From Thermoplasmata archaeon UBA184 (lineage in GTDB: Archaea; Thermoplasmatota; Thermoplasmata; Lutacidiplasmatales; UBA184), in NCBI GenBank assembly GCA_002495185.1, contig DAEB01000044.1, positions 32,383 to 83,776 of the forward strand: a DNA stretch of 51,394 bases, read 5' to 3'. Shown here piece by piece: positions 24,370 through 32,751 of this stretch; the stretch's first letter is position 1, and each line of letters starts with the position of its first letter. The position numbers and the translations under genes were made by a program. The notes under the pieces are model-generated. The model had not been told where the DNA came from, searched no databases, and saw nothing but the letters and a program-made list of their open reading frames with translations.

Positions 24370-25077
24370 CTAGAGGTGCCGCGCGAGGACCGAGGCGACC
24401 GGGGGAAGGTCTCCCAGCCGGTGCTCCGTGCCCGTGGTGAGGGGGCCCGTGGGCCATCCCCGTTCCACCGAGAGAACGGCGTCCTTCCAGTTCTTCGGGC
24501 CGTCACTCCCGAGGAGAAGGATGCGGTCGAACTCGGAACGAGCCCCGACCCGCGATTCGGCCCAGACGATCAACACCGGCCCCCCGAACTCGACGATCCG
24601 ACGGATGGTGGGTCCGACCAATTCCGGAGTGTAGAGAGGTGCCAAGCGATGCGCTCCCGAGAGAACGAGGACGGGCGCAGGGCCCTCGCCCGGGAGCTCG
24701 GAGATGAGGCGCTGGGTCTGGTCGGGCAAGCTCAGGAAGTCCGCGAACCGACGCAGAGAATCCTCCTCCGCCTCGGACCGCGCGAGGCCCCCCAGCGCAA
24801 CGTTCCCGCGGAAGTTATCCGGCACCAGTTCGCTCGGCGAGACCGTGAGAAACCTCTCGGGAGGGAGGACGTCCGTCGTCAACAGGTCGTCGTCCTCGAG
24901 GATCTCGTCCGGCAGACGGACGTGTCCCCACACAAACCCTCCGCGGTGATGGGAGACGAGCGAGTACGCGACCCAGTTGAGAAGGGCGCGATTGCTACCG
25001 CTCAGAATCACCGAAACACGGGGATCGAACAGATCCGAAGGCGTGGCAGCGCTCACCTTCGCGGCGCCTCCGCTCAA
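24370..25077 (-). CDS. Hypothetical protein, possibly an inactive P-loop-like sensor
   Basis: A 235-residue soluble protein that I do not recognise. It opens with SDLFDPRVSVILSGSNRALL and LNWVAYSLVSHHRGGFVWGH. A later strand, PAPVLVLSGAHRLAPLYTPE, looks like a Walker B position, and GPVLIVWAESRVGARSEFDR follows. The layout resembles archaeal RecA/KaiC-like DUF proteins lacking a canonical Walker A, but this is speculative. The TTG at 25077 is supported by a minus-strand TATA-like cttatcg (25099-25105) 26 bp upstream. A 10-bp palindrome lies just beyond the TATA element. Confidence 0.55.
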   Translation of the reverse strand: MSGGAAKVSAATPSDLFDPRVSVILSGSNRALLNWVAYSLVSHHRGGFVWGHVRLPDEILEDDDLLTTDVLPPERFLTVSPSELVPDNFRGNVALGGLARSEAEEDSLRRFADFLSLPDQTQRLISELPGEGPAPVLVLSGAHRLAPLYTPELVGPTIRRIVEFGGPVLIVWAESRVGARSEFDRILLLGSDGPKNWKDAVLSVERGWPTGPLTTGTEHRLGDLPPVASVLARHL

Positions 25078-25098
25078 GAGATCAGGAATGTCTCTCGG

Positions 25099-25123
25099 CG
25101 ATAAGTCACTGTCGCACGCGTGC
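25099..25123 (-). promoter_or_regulatory. TATA-like box with upstream palindrome GCACGCGTGC
   Basis: A TATA-like element (25099-25105) lies 26 bp before the TTG at 25077. The 10-bp perfect palindrome at 25114-25123 sits on its upstream side and is flanked by two CGTGCGA copies on the minus strand. Confidence 0.4.
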
Positions 25124-25298
25124 TCGCACGCCCGGACCTAGGTCATCCGCAGGTTCGGAACGGTCGGCGGTGTCGGTGCCGTTCTCCCACGTTCCCCTAG
25201 GAGGACGAGGTCCGAGAACCGGTCGACCCTTCTCGAGCGTCAATCTCCCTTAACGAACCGATTTTGGGTCGGCAACCGACAATGACCTTGGTGAGTCA

Positions 25299-25565
25299 AT
25301 GGCCGCGACAACGACCGGTGCCTGCGAGTCTGCCTCCTCGACTTGGGAACGACCTCCGGCAGGGTGGCGATGGCGCGTGCTGGTGTCGATTCTCGGACCC
25401 GTTGCGTGGCTGAGCTTTACCCTGCTGTACGTCGGGTTTTGGGCGAGCGGATTCACGCTCTTCCAGAGCATCATCGTGATTCTCGTGTCCGTCATCATCC
25501 TCGGCGGGCTGATGGGCGCGCTCTGGACAGGATGGGGTCCGCGGTACCGACACGCTTTCGACTGA
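25299..25565 (+). CDS. Small two-TM membrane protein
   Basis: An 88-residue protein with a Ser/Thr-rich soluble N-terminus, then two hydrophobic helices (VLVSILGPVAWLSFTLLYVG and SIIVILVSVIILGGLMGALW). The tail is short and aromatic (GWGPRYRHAFD). Proteins of this form are common in archaeal genomes, but I know no function. The inverted repeat GTCGG-caa-CCGAC (25268-25280) ends 19 bp before the ATG and may be an operator. It is divergent from the gene at 24370-25077. Confidence 0.6.
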   Translation: MAATTTGACESASSTWERPPAGWRWRVLVSILGPVAWLSFTLLYVGFWASGFTLFQSIIVILVSVIILGGLMGALWTGWGPRYRHAFD

Positions 25566-25676
25566 GCGGTCCAGACTCGCGCCGTTACGGCCGCGCGGGA
25601 AGCGCGAACGAATCCAGGAAGTGATCGTCGAGGCTCGTGGAGGAAAGAGAAGTGTCCTTCCGAGCCGTCAGCGCGG

Positions 25677-26099
25677 CTAGCGGTGCTTCGCGTTCGACAG
25701 ATTCAGTGCGACCGCCTCTCGCACGATGCCTCTCAACCCTGATTCGTCGACCGGTTCATCTTTGTGGAAGTCGACCGCCCGGACGGTCTTGCTGTCCAGT
25801 CTCGTGTTGAAGAGCCGCTTTGGGTCCCGGATGTGAGCGCCCTTCGGGAATGTCAACCTCACCGCGGCCTTGAGAATGTTGCCGATGCAGATCATCCCGC
25901 CATGGGACCAAGCCGGGACTCCCTCGGGGGCGCTCGGTTTTCGCCACTTCACCTCTTCCACTGCCTCCGGGTCCGCTTCCTGGATCACGTCCCGCAAGTG
26001 CGCGAGCACATCGTCCCGCCAGTCCTTTGGCTCCCCGGAGCCGTGGTGTGCCGGCAGACCGGCCGCGTTGCCCTTTCGCAAAGGTCGAGATCCCACCAT
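25677..26099 (-). CDS. DUF1801 family protein
   Basis: A 140-residue protein of the DUF1801 (YdhG/YjbR-adjacent) family. Recognisable segments are LAHLRDVIQEADPEAVEEVK, WRKPSAPEGVPAWSHGGMIC, AAVRLTFPKGAHIRDPKRLF and KTVRAVDFHKDEPVDESGLR followed by GIVREAVALN. ATG 26099 is chosen because a TATA-like tattag lies about 23-25 bp upstream on the minus strand; the longer open frame upstream is not typical of the family. Its biochemical role is not established. Confidence 0.82.
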   Translation of the reverse strand: MVGSRPLRKGNAAGLPAHHGSGEPKDWRDDVLAHLRDVIQEADPEAVEEVKWRKPSAPEGVPAWSHGGMICIGNILKAAVRLTFPKGAHIRDPKRLFNTRLDSKTVRAVDFHKDEPVDESGLRGIVREAVALNLSNAKHR

Positions 26100-26286
26100 C
26101 CGAGCGAGAGATGCCGACCTAATACCTTGACGGCAACCGGTCCATTCTTCTCGAGTCGATCGACAACCGAGACGTGCTCCTGAGAGGCCCGTGAACCAAT
26201 CGGAAGCGGGGGTCATGGCCTCCTTCTATCGGTCCGAGGGTCCTGTTGAAATCACCGCAGAGGAGGCCGCCGTTCCCCTCGAACGT

Positions 26287-26304
26287 TATCCGTCATTCTG
26301 GATA
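26287..26304. promoter_or_regulatory. Inverted repeat in the promoter of the four-TM gene
   Basis: TATCC-gtcattct-GGATA overlaps a possible TATA element (ggatagg) about 22 bp before the ATG at 26324. The arms are 5 bp, so this is tentative. Confidence 0.3.
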
Positions 26305-26323
26305 GGCTCGACCATCCCCTCCA

Positions 26324-26761
26324 ATGCCCGAGTCCCAAGGGAGCGTGCTGCATCAGCAAGCCCTGACAGTGATGGGCCTCTTCACCGGCTTGACCCTGAC
26401 CGGCTTGGTCCTGATCCTGAACTCGCCCGGATCATTCCGCACTCCGATCGGGCCGCTCTCTGGCCAACAGTACTTCGAGACCGTCACCACCTATGTCGCG
26501 GTCGTCGGCGCGATGAGCAGCGTTGCGATCGTCTCGTTCATGGAAGTGGCCGGAGGGATGGCGAGGGTGTACAGCTTCATCGACAAGATGGGAACCACGC
26601 TGTTCCTGATCAGCGTGTTCGGTTTCATGGGGATTCTCCCCCTGCTGCTGGCGCCCTTCACTCGATGGGGGGCCGGAATCGTGTTGGTGCTCGAGGTGGT
26701 CCTGCTCCTGACCTACTTCATCGGCCGACGGCTTCCCGTGACGGACCCCCGGGCGCACTAG
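26324..26761 (+). CDS. Four-TM membrane protein of unknown function
   Basis: A 145-residue integral membrane protein. Helices are LTVMGLFTGLTLTGLVLIL, YVAVVGAMSSVAIVSFMEV, MGTTLFLISVFGFMGILPLL and WGAGIVLVLEVVLLLTYFI. The loop SFRTPIGPLSGQQYFETVTT is extracellular by charge distribution. I cannot assign a family or function. It is convergent with the ABM gene at 26837-27124. Confidence 0.65.
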   Translation: MPESQGSVLHQQALTVMGLFTGLTLTGLVLILNSPGSFRTPIGPLSGQQYFETVTTYVAVVGAMSSVAIVSFMEVAGGMARVYSFIDKMGTTLFLISVFGFMGILPLLLAPFTRWGAGIVLVLEVVLLLTYFIGRRLPVTDPRAH

Positions 26762-26836
26762 CCGCCTCACAGACGATGTCCGGAGGACGCCGCCAACCCA
26801 GGGCCTGGCTGAGCTCGTCGCCGGCAGGAACGGTCT

Positions 26837-27124
26837 TCAGACGACGATTTCGTAGACCGAGCCCGCGGCCTGTCCGGGGGAGCCCTTGGCCCGCTCGTGG
26901 GCCTGTCGGAACGCGGGGCCATCGAGCCAAGTCCGGAAGTCCTCTTTGGTGCTCCACCGGGTCGACACCATGACCTCCTTCCCGCCCTCTTCGCGCCACA
27001 CCTCGATTCCAAGAAAGCCGGGCTGCTGGTCGACCTTACCGGCCCGATGACGGAACGCCTCGACAATACGGTCTGCTTCCGCGGGCGAATCGACCGAAAT
27101 CCGATTCACGAGCACCCAGGTCAT
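26837..27124 (-). CDS. ABM-domain monooxygenase, likely IsdG/HmoA-type heme-degrading enzyme
   Basis: A 95-residue ferredoxin-like antibiotic-biosynthesis-monooxygenase fold protein. The residues that form the heme-degrading active site of IsdG and IsdI are all present: Asn7 (VLVNRISV), Trp66 (EDFRTWLDG) and His76 (AFRQAHERA). Spacing is as in IsdI (6/66/76) with one residue difference at the Asn. Such dimeric enzymes bind heme and open the porphyrin ring to release iron. I chose ATG 27124 because a TATA-like aatatc (27149-27154) lies 27 bp upstream. Heme as substrate is inference from the triad. Confidence 0.8.
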   Translation of the reverse strand: MTWVLVNRISVDSPAEADRIVEAFRHRAGKVDQQPGFLGIEVWREEGGKEVMVSTRWSTKEDFRTWLDGPAFRQAHERAKGSPGQAAGSVYEIVV

Positions 27125-27264
27125 CCGGTTCCCGACCCCGAACGAGGTGATATTCTTGTGGTCGGCGCCCTCCGATCGTGGCCGGCGGGCGCGTGAATTC
27201 CCCCACCCCTCATCGACCGGGTGGAACCCATATCCGCAGCACCGCCTCCAGAGTTCGAGGTGCG

Positions 27265-27810
27265 ATGCCGGCTCCCGCGCGCCATGCTCGCAATCGTCCC
27301 CCACCGGCAACCTTTCGGAGAGTGAACTGGTCGGAGGACCTGGAAACCATTCGTCCGCTCTTTCGGGAGTACCGAAAGTGGATCGCCGACCACGCGGACC
27401 CCGCTCCGAGCTCGCAAGCAAGGGTGCGCTCCGGTCTCGCCGAGATCGATCGACTGATCGATGAGCTCCCCGGTCGCTACGGGCCTCCCCACGGCGATGT
27501 GATTCTTTGGTTTCGGGACGACAGCCTCGTCGCATGTGGAGCGATTCGCTCGCTCGAGCCGACGGTCGGGGAGATCAAGCGAATCTTCGTGCGGCCCGAC
27601 TATCGTGGCCCGGCCTTCGGTGTTCCATTCGTTCGAACGCTCATGGACCGAGCTCGCGAGCTCGGATGCCGGAAACTGAGGACCTACGCGCTCCCGACGA
27701 TGACTGCTGCGATCGAGTTCTATCAGGAGCTCGGATTCCAGCCGATCGCCTCGTATTGGTCCCATCCGGCTTCGGGCGCGCTCTTCTTCGAGTGCGATCT
27801 GAGCGGCTAG
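27265..27810 (+). CDS. GNAT family N-acetyltransferase
   Basis: A 181-residue GCN5-type acetyltransferase. LETIRPLFREYRKWIADH is the first helix region. The acetyl-CoA-binding motif A is EIKRIFVRPDYRGPAFGVPF, in which the R/Q-x-x-G-x-G/A loop reads RGPAFG. AAIEFYQELGFQPIASYW is the C-terminal Tyr-containing motif B. This is like the group related to YoaP and SpeG-like small-molecule acetyltransferases. ATG 27265 is preferred over 27178; a TATA-like ccatatcc lies about 33 bp upstream. The substrate is unknown. Confidence 0.85.
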   Translation: MPAPARHARNRPPPATFRRVNWSEDLETIRPLFREYRKWIADHADPAPSSQARVRSGLAEIDRLIDELPGRYGPPHGDVILWFRDDSLVACGAIRSLEPTVGEIKRIFVRPDYRGPAFGVPFVRTLMDRARELGCRKLRTYALPTMTAAIEFYQELGFQPIASYWSHPASGALFFECDLSG

Positions 27811-27914
27811 CCTGGCTTCCTCCACTCGTCCTTCGGCAGGTTGCTCCGTCGCCCACGGTCAGTTCGGGGAATGTTCCGGGAGCGAGCTCGTCGGAAAGCG
27901 AAGGCTCGGGGCGA

Positions 27915-29342
27915 TCAGGGAGTCCACGTCGCGCCCCCGTATCCCAACGGCTTCTCGGGAGGCACCGGACCGCCAAACGGGTCGGGTCGTGGCTCGGGCG
28001 GGCGTCCGTGCTTCCTCGCTAGGTAGGCGTCGATCGCTGCCGCCGCGCGTTCCCCTGCGGCCATCGCGTGGACGACCGACCGGCCCCCGGTCGCGAACAC
28101 TCCCGGGACGCCCGTCATCCAGTCCTCGGCCTTCCCCTCAGGCCACCCCATGGACGCGAACCCGAAGTCATAGTTCTGGTCGAAGCCGTCCACGTCGGCC
28201 ACTTCCCCCACGGCGACGATCACCATGTCGCACTCGATGGTTTCCTCGGAGTTCGGCACCACGACGAGGGTGCGGCGACCCCTCGCGTCGGGGGGACCAT
28301 GCTCGGTCTTCTCCACGACGATTCCCTCGACCTGCTCCATGCCGAGGATCGCCTTGGGAGCTCGGTAGAAGACGAACTTGATGCCCTCGATTTCCCCGCC
28401 GGATTTCTCTTCCTCGGTCGCCTTCACGTCCTCGGGGCCCCGGCGGTAGACCAGCGTCACATCGCTCCCCCCGGAGAGTCGTCGGGCCGACCGTGCGGCA
28501 TCGAGCGCGACGTCCCCGGCCCCGACGACGACCACATGGCGCCCCGTGCGCCCGAACAAGCCCTTGGTGCCGGTGTTCATCGCCAGGAGGAACGGTAGGG
28601 CATGGTAGACGCCGGCCAAATGCTCTCCGGGAACTCCCAATTCCCGGGCCTTGGAAGCGCCGACGGTCACGAGAACCGCCTCGTACCCTTCCTCGAGGAG
28701 ACTCTTCGGGGTGTAGTCGACTCCCGCTTTCTTTCCCGTGATGAACGTGATGTCGAGGTTCTTCCAACGGGCGAGGTCGGTCGCGAGGTCATCCTCTTCA
28801 AGGTGATAGCGGGGGATCGTGTTGATCTGTCCGCCGAGGAACGGTTGAACTTCGAAGAGCGTGACCGGATGGCCCCGAAGCGCGAGGTCCCAGGCGGCCA
28901 TCAGCCCCGCGGGCCCCGCGCCGATGATGGCGACGCGCTCCTCCTTCCGCTTGGAGGGGACGTAGAGGAGGTCGGATTTCCCGAAGTCGAGGGCGGCGCG
29001 TTTCAGGTGACGGATCGCGATGGGGACGCCGCGCTCGGCCATGATGCAATCGTCCTCACAAAAGTGGTAGCAGGTCTTGCACAGGACCGTGGCCAGAGGG
29101 TTCTCGCGAAGCACCAAGAGCGCCGCGCCGTCGAAATCTCGCTCGCCGACCTTGATGTTGTAGCCGCGAGCGTCCTGAGTGATGGGGCAGCCTTGGACGC
29201 AGTAGGGCATGGCGCACTGCAGGCACCGCTGGCCCTCTAGGACCGCCTCTTCGAGAGTGTAGGGCTTGTCGATGAGGGCAAACTTCTCCACCCGCTCCTC
29301 GCGGGTCAGTTCGTCCACCGGGACTCTCTCGTAACGGTCCAT
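27915..29342 (-). CDS. gltD: Glutamate synthase small subunit-like oxidoreductase
   Basis: A 475-residue GltD-type flavoprotein. Two N-terminal four-cysteine clusters for Fe-S centres are Cys40/43/48/52 (CLQCAMPYCVQGCP) and Cys88/91/95/99 (CKTCYHFCEDDC). The FAD dinucleotide fold is VAIIGAGPAGLMAAWDLALR from about 137. An NADPH fold follows (HVVVVGAGDVALDAARSARR), and VFATGGRSVVHAMAAGERAA is the closing FAD motif. It transfers electrons from NADPH to a partner, classically GltB for glutamate synthesis. No gltB lies next to it, so it may serve GltB elsewhere or act as a stand-alone NADPH:acceptor reductase. A TATA-like box about 45 bp upstream and GGAG before the ATG suggest a short leader. 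Confidence 0.92.
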   Translation of the reverse strand: MDRYERVPVDELTREERVEKFALIDKPYTLEEAVLEGQRCLQCAMPYCVQGCPITQDARGYNIKVGERDFDGAALLVLRENPLATVLCKTCYHFCEDDCIMAERGVPIAIRHLKRAALDFGKSDLLYVPSKRKEERVAIIGAGPAGLMAAWDLALRGHPVTLFEVQPFLGGQINTIPRYHLEEDDLATDLARWKNLDITFITGKKAGVDYTPKSLLEEGYEAVLVTVGASKARELGVPGEHLAGVYHALPFLLAMNTGTKGLFGRTGRHVVVVGAGDVALDAARSARRLSGGSDVTLVYRRGPEDVKATEEEKSGGEIEGIKFVFYRAPKAILGMEQVEGIVVEKTEHGPPDARGRRTLVVVPNSEETIECDMVIVAVGEVADVDGFDQNYDFGFASMGWPEGKAEDWMTGVPGVFATGGRSVVHAMAAGERAAAAIDAYLARKHGRPPEPRPDPFGGPVPPEKPLGYGGATWTP

Positions 29343-29591
29343 CGTGGCTCCGCCCGGACGCGCGGACCTCGACGAAGGAGACGTCTAAAGGCTTCCCGGT
29401 CCGCTTGCTAGGGTACATTGCCACCCCCCGATCCCCGGTCCACGGCCGAGCCACTCGCCCAGGGGGAGAGCCAACGTCGCGACCTCCCTAGCGAAGACCC
29501 GATTCGACCATCGTTGGACCGACTTCGCGCAGGGATCCGTTCCGGCGGCATCGGCAGGTTAATCTCAGGGTGCTAGTTCGGTAAACCGTCC
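29343..29591. promoter_or_regulatory. Divergent promoter region
   Basis: This region serves the gltD-like gene (minus; TATA-like cctttagac at 29383-29391) and the methyltransferase gene (plus; taatct near 29563, about 29 bp before the ATG at 29592). I see no further gene or palindrome in it. Confidence 0.45.
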
Positions 29592-30650
29592 ATGGCCGTC
29601 AACGAGCAGAAGTTGCACGAACTCGCTGCGAAATTCCTCAGTGACCTGGGCGCCGCGTTCACGGGGCCCTCGATCTTGATTGGCGAGCAGCTCGGGCTCT
29701 ACAAGGCTCTCGCCGCGGCCGGCCCTTCCACCCCCGAAGAGGTGGCCAAACGCTCCGGGGTCAAGGAGCGGTACGTCCGTGAGTGGCTGGCCGGGCAGGC
29801 GGCCTCGGGATACGTCAACTACGACGCGAGCTCCCGGCGGTACTCAATGTCCCCGGAGCAGGCGTTCGCGATGACCAACGAAGATAGCCCCGTCTACATT
29901 CCGGGCGCGTTCTACTCGGTCGCTTCGGTCTACAAGGACCAGCGCAAGATTGCGGAGGCCATCAAGGCGGGGAACGGCTTCGGTTGGCACGAGCACCACA
30001 ACGACCTCTTTCTTGGGACGAGGAAGTTCTTCCGGCCCTCGTACCTCGCCAATCTCGTCGGGAGCTGGCTCCCGAGCCTCGACGGCGTGGTCGCCAAGCT
30101 GGAGCGCGGTGCCCGCGTGGCGGACGTCGGGTGCGGGTTGGGTTCTTCCACGATCATCATGGCGAAGGCGTTCCCGAAATCCCAGTTCATCGGGTTCGAC
30201 TATCACACCGAGTCGATCGAGTGGGCCCGGAACGAGGCGGTCACCGCCAATGTCACCGACAACACGGACTTCGAAGTGGCGACCGCGAAAGCGTACCGCG
30301 GGAAGGACTACGACCTGGTGACGTTCTTCGATTGCCTTCACGACATGGGCGATCCGGTCGGCGCCGGCCGCCACGTTCGCGAAACCCTCGCCGCCGACGG
30401 CACCTGGATGGTCGTGGAACCGTTTGCGAAGGAGACGGTCGACCAGAACCTGACGCCCGTCGGGCGGACGTTCTACAACGCCTCCTTCCTGGTCTGCGTC
30501 CCCGCCTCCCTGTCTCAGGAAGTGCAGCTGGGGCTCGGGGCGCAGGCCGGCGATTCTCAGTTGAACGAGGTGTTCCGGTCCGCCGGGTTCTCGCGCGTGC
30601 GCAAGCCCGTGGAGACGCCGTTCAACCGCGTCTTCGAAGCGCGTCCCTGA
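29592..30650 (+). CDS. SAM-dependent methyltransferase with N-terminal winged helix (Rv2258c-like)
   Basis: A 352-residue protein. The N-terminal winged-helix dimerisation domain (GPSILIGEQLGLYKALAAAG, STPEEVAKRSGVKERYVREW) is followed by a class I methyltransferase core. Its SAM motif is VADVGCGLGSSTIIMAKAF and the acidic loop is FIGFDYHTESIEWARNEAV. FFDCLHDMGDPVGAGRHVRE is the post-motif segment. It has the layout of the Rv2258c-like group, small-molecule methyltransferases of largely unknown substrate. A TATA-like element lies about 29 bp upstream of the ATG. It is divergent from the gltD-like gene. Confidence 0.85.
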   Translation: MAVNEQKLHELAAKFLSDLGAAFTGPSILIGEQLGLYKALAAAGPSTPEEVAKRSGVKERYVREWLAGQAASGYVNYDASSRRYSMSPEQAFAMTNEDSPVYIPGAFYSVASVYKDQRKIAEAIKAGNGFGWHEHHNDLFLGTRKFFRPSYLANLVGSWLPSLDGVVAKLERGARVADVGCGLGSSTIIMAKAFPKSQFIGFDYHTESIEWARNEAVTANVTDNTDFEVATAKAYRGKDYDLVTFFDCLHDMGDPVGAGRHVRETLAADGTWMVVEPFAKETVDQNLTPVGRTFYNASFLVCVPASLSQEVQLGLGAQAGDSQLNEVFRSAGFSRVRKPVETPFNRVFEARP

Positions 30651-30713
30651 CCGGCCATCCCGGCCTCGGCGGGCGCATGGTCCGCTTCGCCGGATCGAGC
30701 TCTCGGCCGGTCC

Positions 30714-31004
30714 TCAGGCGAGGTCGAGCGTCATCGTGATGGTGGTCGGGCCGAAGACTCGCTCGCTGGTCTTGGCATACCACTCCTCCCCTTCCGGGTC
30801 GGCGTATCTGGCCTCGAGAGTGAGCCGGGTCCCGAGGGGGGCCACGTCCACGTCTGGCCAGGTGAGAGACCCGTGAGCATCCGTCGTCCCCGAGAGGTCC
30901 CGATTCGCTCTCGAGACCGCATCATGATTGACTCCGATGACGCGCGCCCCGACCGCGGGGTCGTCTCCGGGCAGTCGGATGACGAGGGTCACGGAAGCTC
31001 TCAT
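30714..31004 (-). CDS. Small beta-rich hypothetical protein
   Basis: A 96-residue protein. The pattern ASVTLVIRLPGDDPAVGARV, GTTDAHGSLTWPDVD and LTLEARYADPEGEEWY resembles a carboxypeptidase-regulatory or Ig-like beta-sandwich, but no signal peptide is present. A minus-strand TATA-like element (ccctaag, 31027-31033) is centred 26 bp before the ATG, which supports it as a real leaderless gene. The function is unknown. Confidence 0.6.
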   Translation of the reverse strand: MRASVTLVIRLPGDDPAVGARVIGVNHDAVSRANRDLSGTTDAHGSLTWPDVDVAPLGTRLTLEARYADPEGEEWYAKTSERVFGPTTITMTLDLA

Positions 31005-31160
31005 GGCGGGGCGGAAGCCGGGAATTCCCTAAGCTTTGCCTCCGACCGCGCTCGGTTCCTCCGCGTCCCTTCGGACCGCAATTTGCTTCAACGCTGATTC
31101 CGCCCGCTCCCGATTCCCACCGGCTCGATTGGTTTAGGTGGACCGCAGAGCAGCTTCTCC

Positions 31161-31553
31161 GTGGTGTTCGCCCGCGGGTTCGTCAACCTCTACACTCGCG
31201 ACATCGAGGCCGGCCTCCGCTTCTACGAGGGACTCCTCGGCTTCACGGAAACCTTCCGCACTCCGAGGCAGGGGGTGCCACGCACGTCGAGTTCACGCTC
31301 CACGGGTTTGGCCTGGGACTCGGTACGGTGGCGGCGGCGAAAGAGGTCCACGGGGTCAACGCCTCTCCCGGGACCCCGGCCATGGTGCTCGTTCTCTGGA
31401 CCGAAGATGTCGACAAGGAGTTCGAGCGGCTAAAGGCGGCGGGGGACTCCCGTGGTTCAGCCACCTCATGACACGGGAAACAACGACCGAAACGCCCTCG
31501 TTCGGGACCCGGACGGGAACCTGGTCGAGATCGTTTCGAAGAGGTCTCGTTAA
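31161..31553 (+). pseudogene. VOC gene interrupted by two compensating frameshifts
   Basis: Read in three steps, this region encodes a complete VOC-fold protein. Frame 1 gives VFARGFVNLYTRDIEAGLRF and ...TFRTPRQG. The next segment (ATHVEFTLHGFGLGLGTVAA, VLVLWTEDVDKEFERLKAAG) is in another frame. The last (PVVQPPHDTGNNDRNALVRD, PDGNLVEIVSKRSR) returns to the first frame. The shifts fall at runs of five G (31271-31275, one G short; 31441-31445, one G extra) and cancel out. It has a TATA-like tttagg 27 bp before the GTG. Homopolymer sequencing errors are the simplest explanation; true decay is possible. Confidence 0.75.
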
Positions 31554-31696
31554 CCCCGGAGGACGCCCGGCCGGACCGACCCCGCCGTCCGGTTGAGCCG
31601 TCCCCCGGACCCCTCGATAATGGTGGGAGGGGCGAGCGGTTCCCTTCCGAACGCCGCCGGGGGACCTCCCCTCGTCCCGTTCCATGTCAGCCGAAG

Positions 31697-31703
31697 GTTA
31701 TAG
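31697..31703 (+). promoter_or_regulatory. TATA box of the aldo-keto reductase gene
   Basis: The element gttatag is centred 26 bp before ATG 31726. It decides that start over the upstream in-frame ATG at 31684. Confidence 0.55.
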
Positions 31704-31725
31704 GGGGTCGAGCTTCGTCGGGGGT

Positions 31726-32688
31726 ATGGCCCAAGTCCCGCGTCGGCCCCTGGGTCGCTCCGGGCTCCAGGTCGCTCCGTTCGCCCTCGGAGGGAACGTC
31801 TTCGGCTGGACCGTGGACCAGCCCACCGGTTTCCGACTTCTCGACGCGTTCGTCGATGCCGGGTTCAACCTGATCGACACGGCGGACACGTACTCGATCT
31901 GGATCGAGGGCCACCACGGCGGCGAGTCCGAATCGGTGATCGGGCAGTGGCTCCAGCGTAGCGGTCGACGGGACGACGTCCTGATCGCCACGAAGGTCGG
32001 GATGGACATGGGTCCCGGAGGAAAGGGTCTCTCCGAAGACCACATTCAAGCGTCGATCGAAGACTCGCTCCTCCGCCTTCGGACCGACCACATCGACCTG
32101 TACCAGGCCCACGAGGACGACCCGAACACCCCGCTCGATGAGACCCTGGGCGCGTTTGGCGACCTGATCGAGCAGGGGAAGGTGCGCGCCATCGGTGCGT
32201 CGAACTACGATGCGGACCGGCTCGAAGAGGCGCTCCTCCTGAGCCAGGACCGCGGGCTCCCCCGGTACGAGAGTCTTCAGCCGAGATACAACCTGGTCGA
32301 CCGAGAGGAGTTCGAGGCGTCGCTCGAACCCGTGTGCCGTGCGCAAGGGCTCGGAGTCCTCCCCTACAGCTCGCTCGCCTCCGGGTTTCTCACCGGAAAG
32401 TATCGGTCTACGGAGGATTCCGCCCAGAGTCCTCGGGGTACGCGTGCGGTCAAGAGGCTCGATGACCGCGGACGCCGAATCCTGTCAGCGCTCGACGCGG
32501 TCGCGGGCCGTCTCGACGCCCGGCCGGCGACGATCGCCCTGGCGTGGCTGATGGCACGACCGACGGTGACCGCTCCGATCGCGAGCGCGACGTCGCTCGA
32601 CCAGCTTCACGAGCTCATCGCCGCCGCGTCACTGTCGCTCGACGCCTCCGCTCTGTCGGAGCTGGACCGGGCGAGTGGGTTCCGCTAG
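31726..32688 (+). CDS. Aldo-keto reductase
   Basis: A 320-residue NADPH-dependent (beta/alpha)8-barrel oxidoreductase. The catalytic tetrad is complete: Asp51 (NLIDTADTYS), Tyr56, Lys90 (LIATKVG) and His129 (LYQAHEDDP). The segment RTDHIDLYQAHEDDPNTPL and GKVRAIGASNYDADRL are typical of the YajO/Tas-like bacterial and archaeal AKR group. The terminal part APIASATSLDQLHELIAA binds cofactor. The start is fixed by the TATA box at 31697-31703. It reduces a carbonyl compound not identifiable here. Confidence 0.9.
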   Translation: MAQVPRRPLGRSGLQVAPFALGGNVFGWTVDQPTGFRLLDAFVDAGFNLIDTADTYSIWIEGHHGGESESVIGQWLQRSGRRDDVLIATKVGMDMGPGGKGLSEDHIQASIEDSLLRLRTDHIDLYQAHEDDPNTPLDETLGAFGDLIEQGKVRAIGASNYDADRLEEALLLSQDRGLPRYESLQPRYNLVDREEFEASLEPVCRAQGLGVLPYSSLASGFLTGKYRSTEDSAQSPRGTRAVKRLDDRGRRILSALDAVAGRLDARPATIALAWLMARPTVTAPIASATSLDQLHELIAAASLSLDASALSELDRASGFR

Positions 32689-32751
32689 CCCGGGCCCGTG
32701 CTGGACTGCTCTTGACCCGGGAGAATCCCGAGAGGCGTCGGGCGGTGCTTC

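Noticed and set aside
23293..25104. A 603-codon plus-strand frame overlapping the membrane protein and the hypothetical at 24370
   Set aside because: Low-complexity Arg/Gly-rich translation, antisense to a gene with a good TATA box and out of frame with a clear multi-helix membrane protein.
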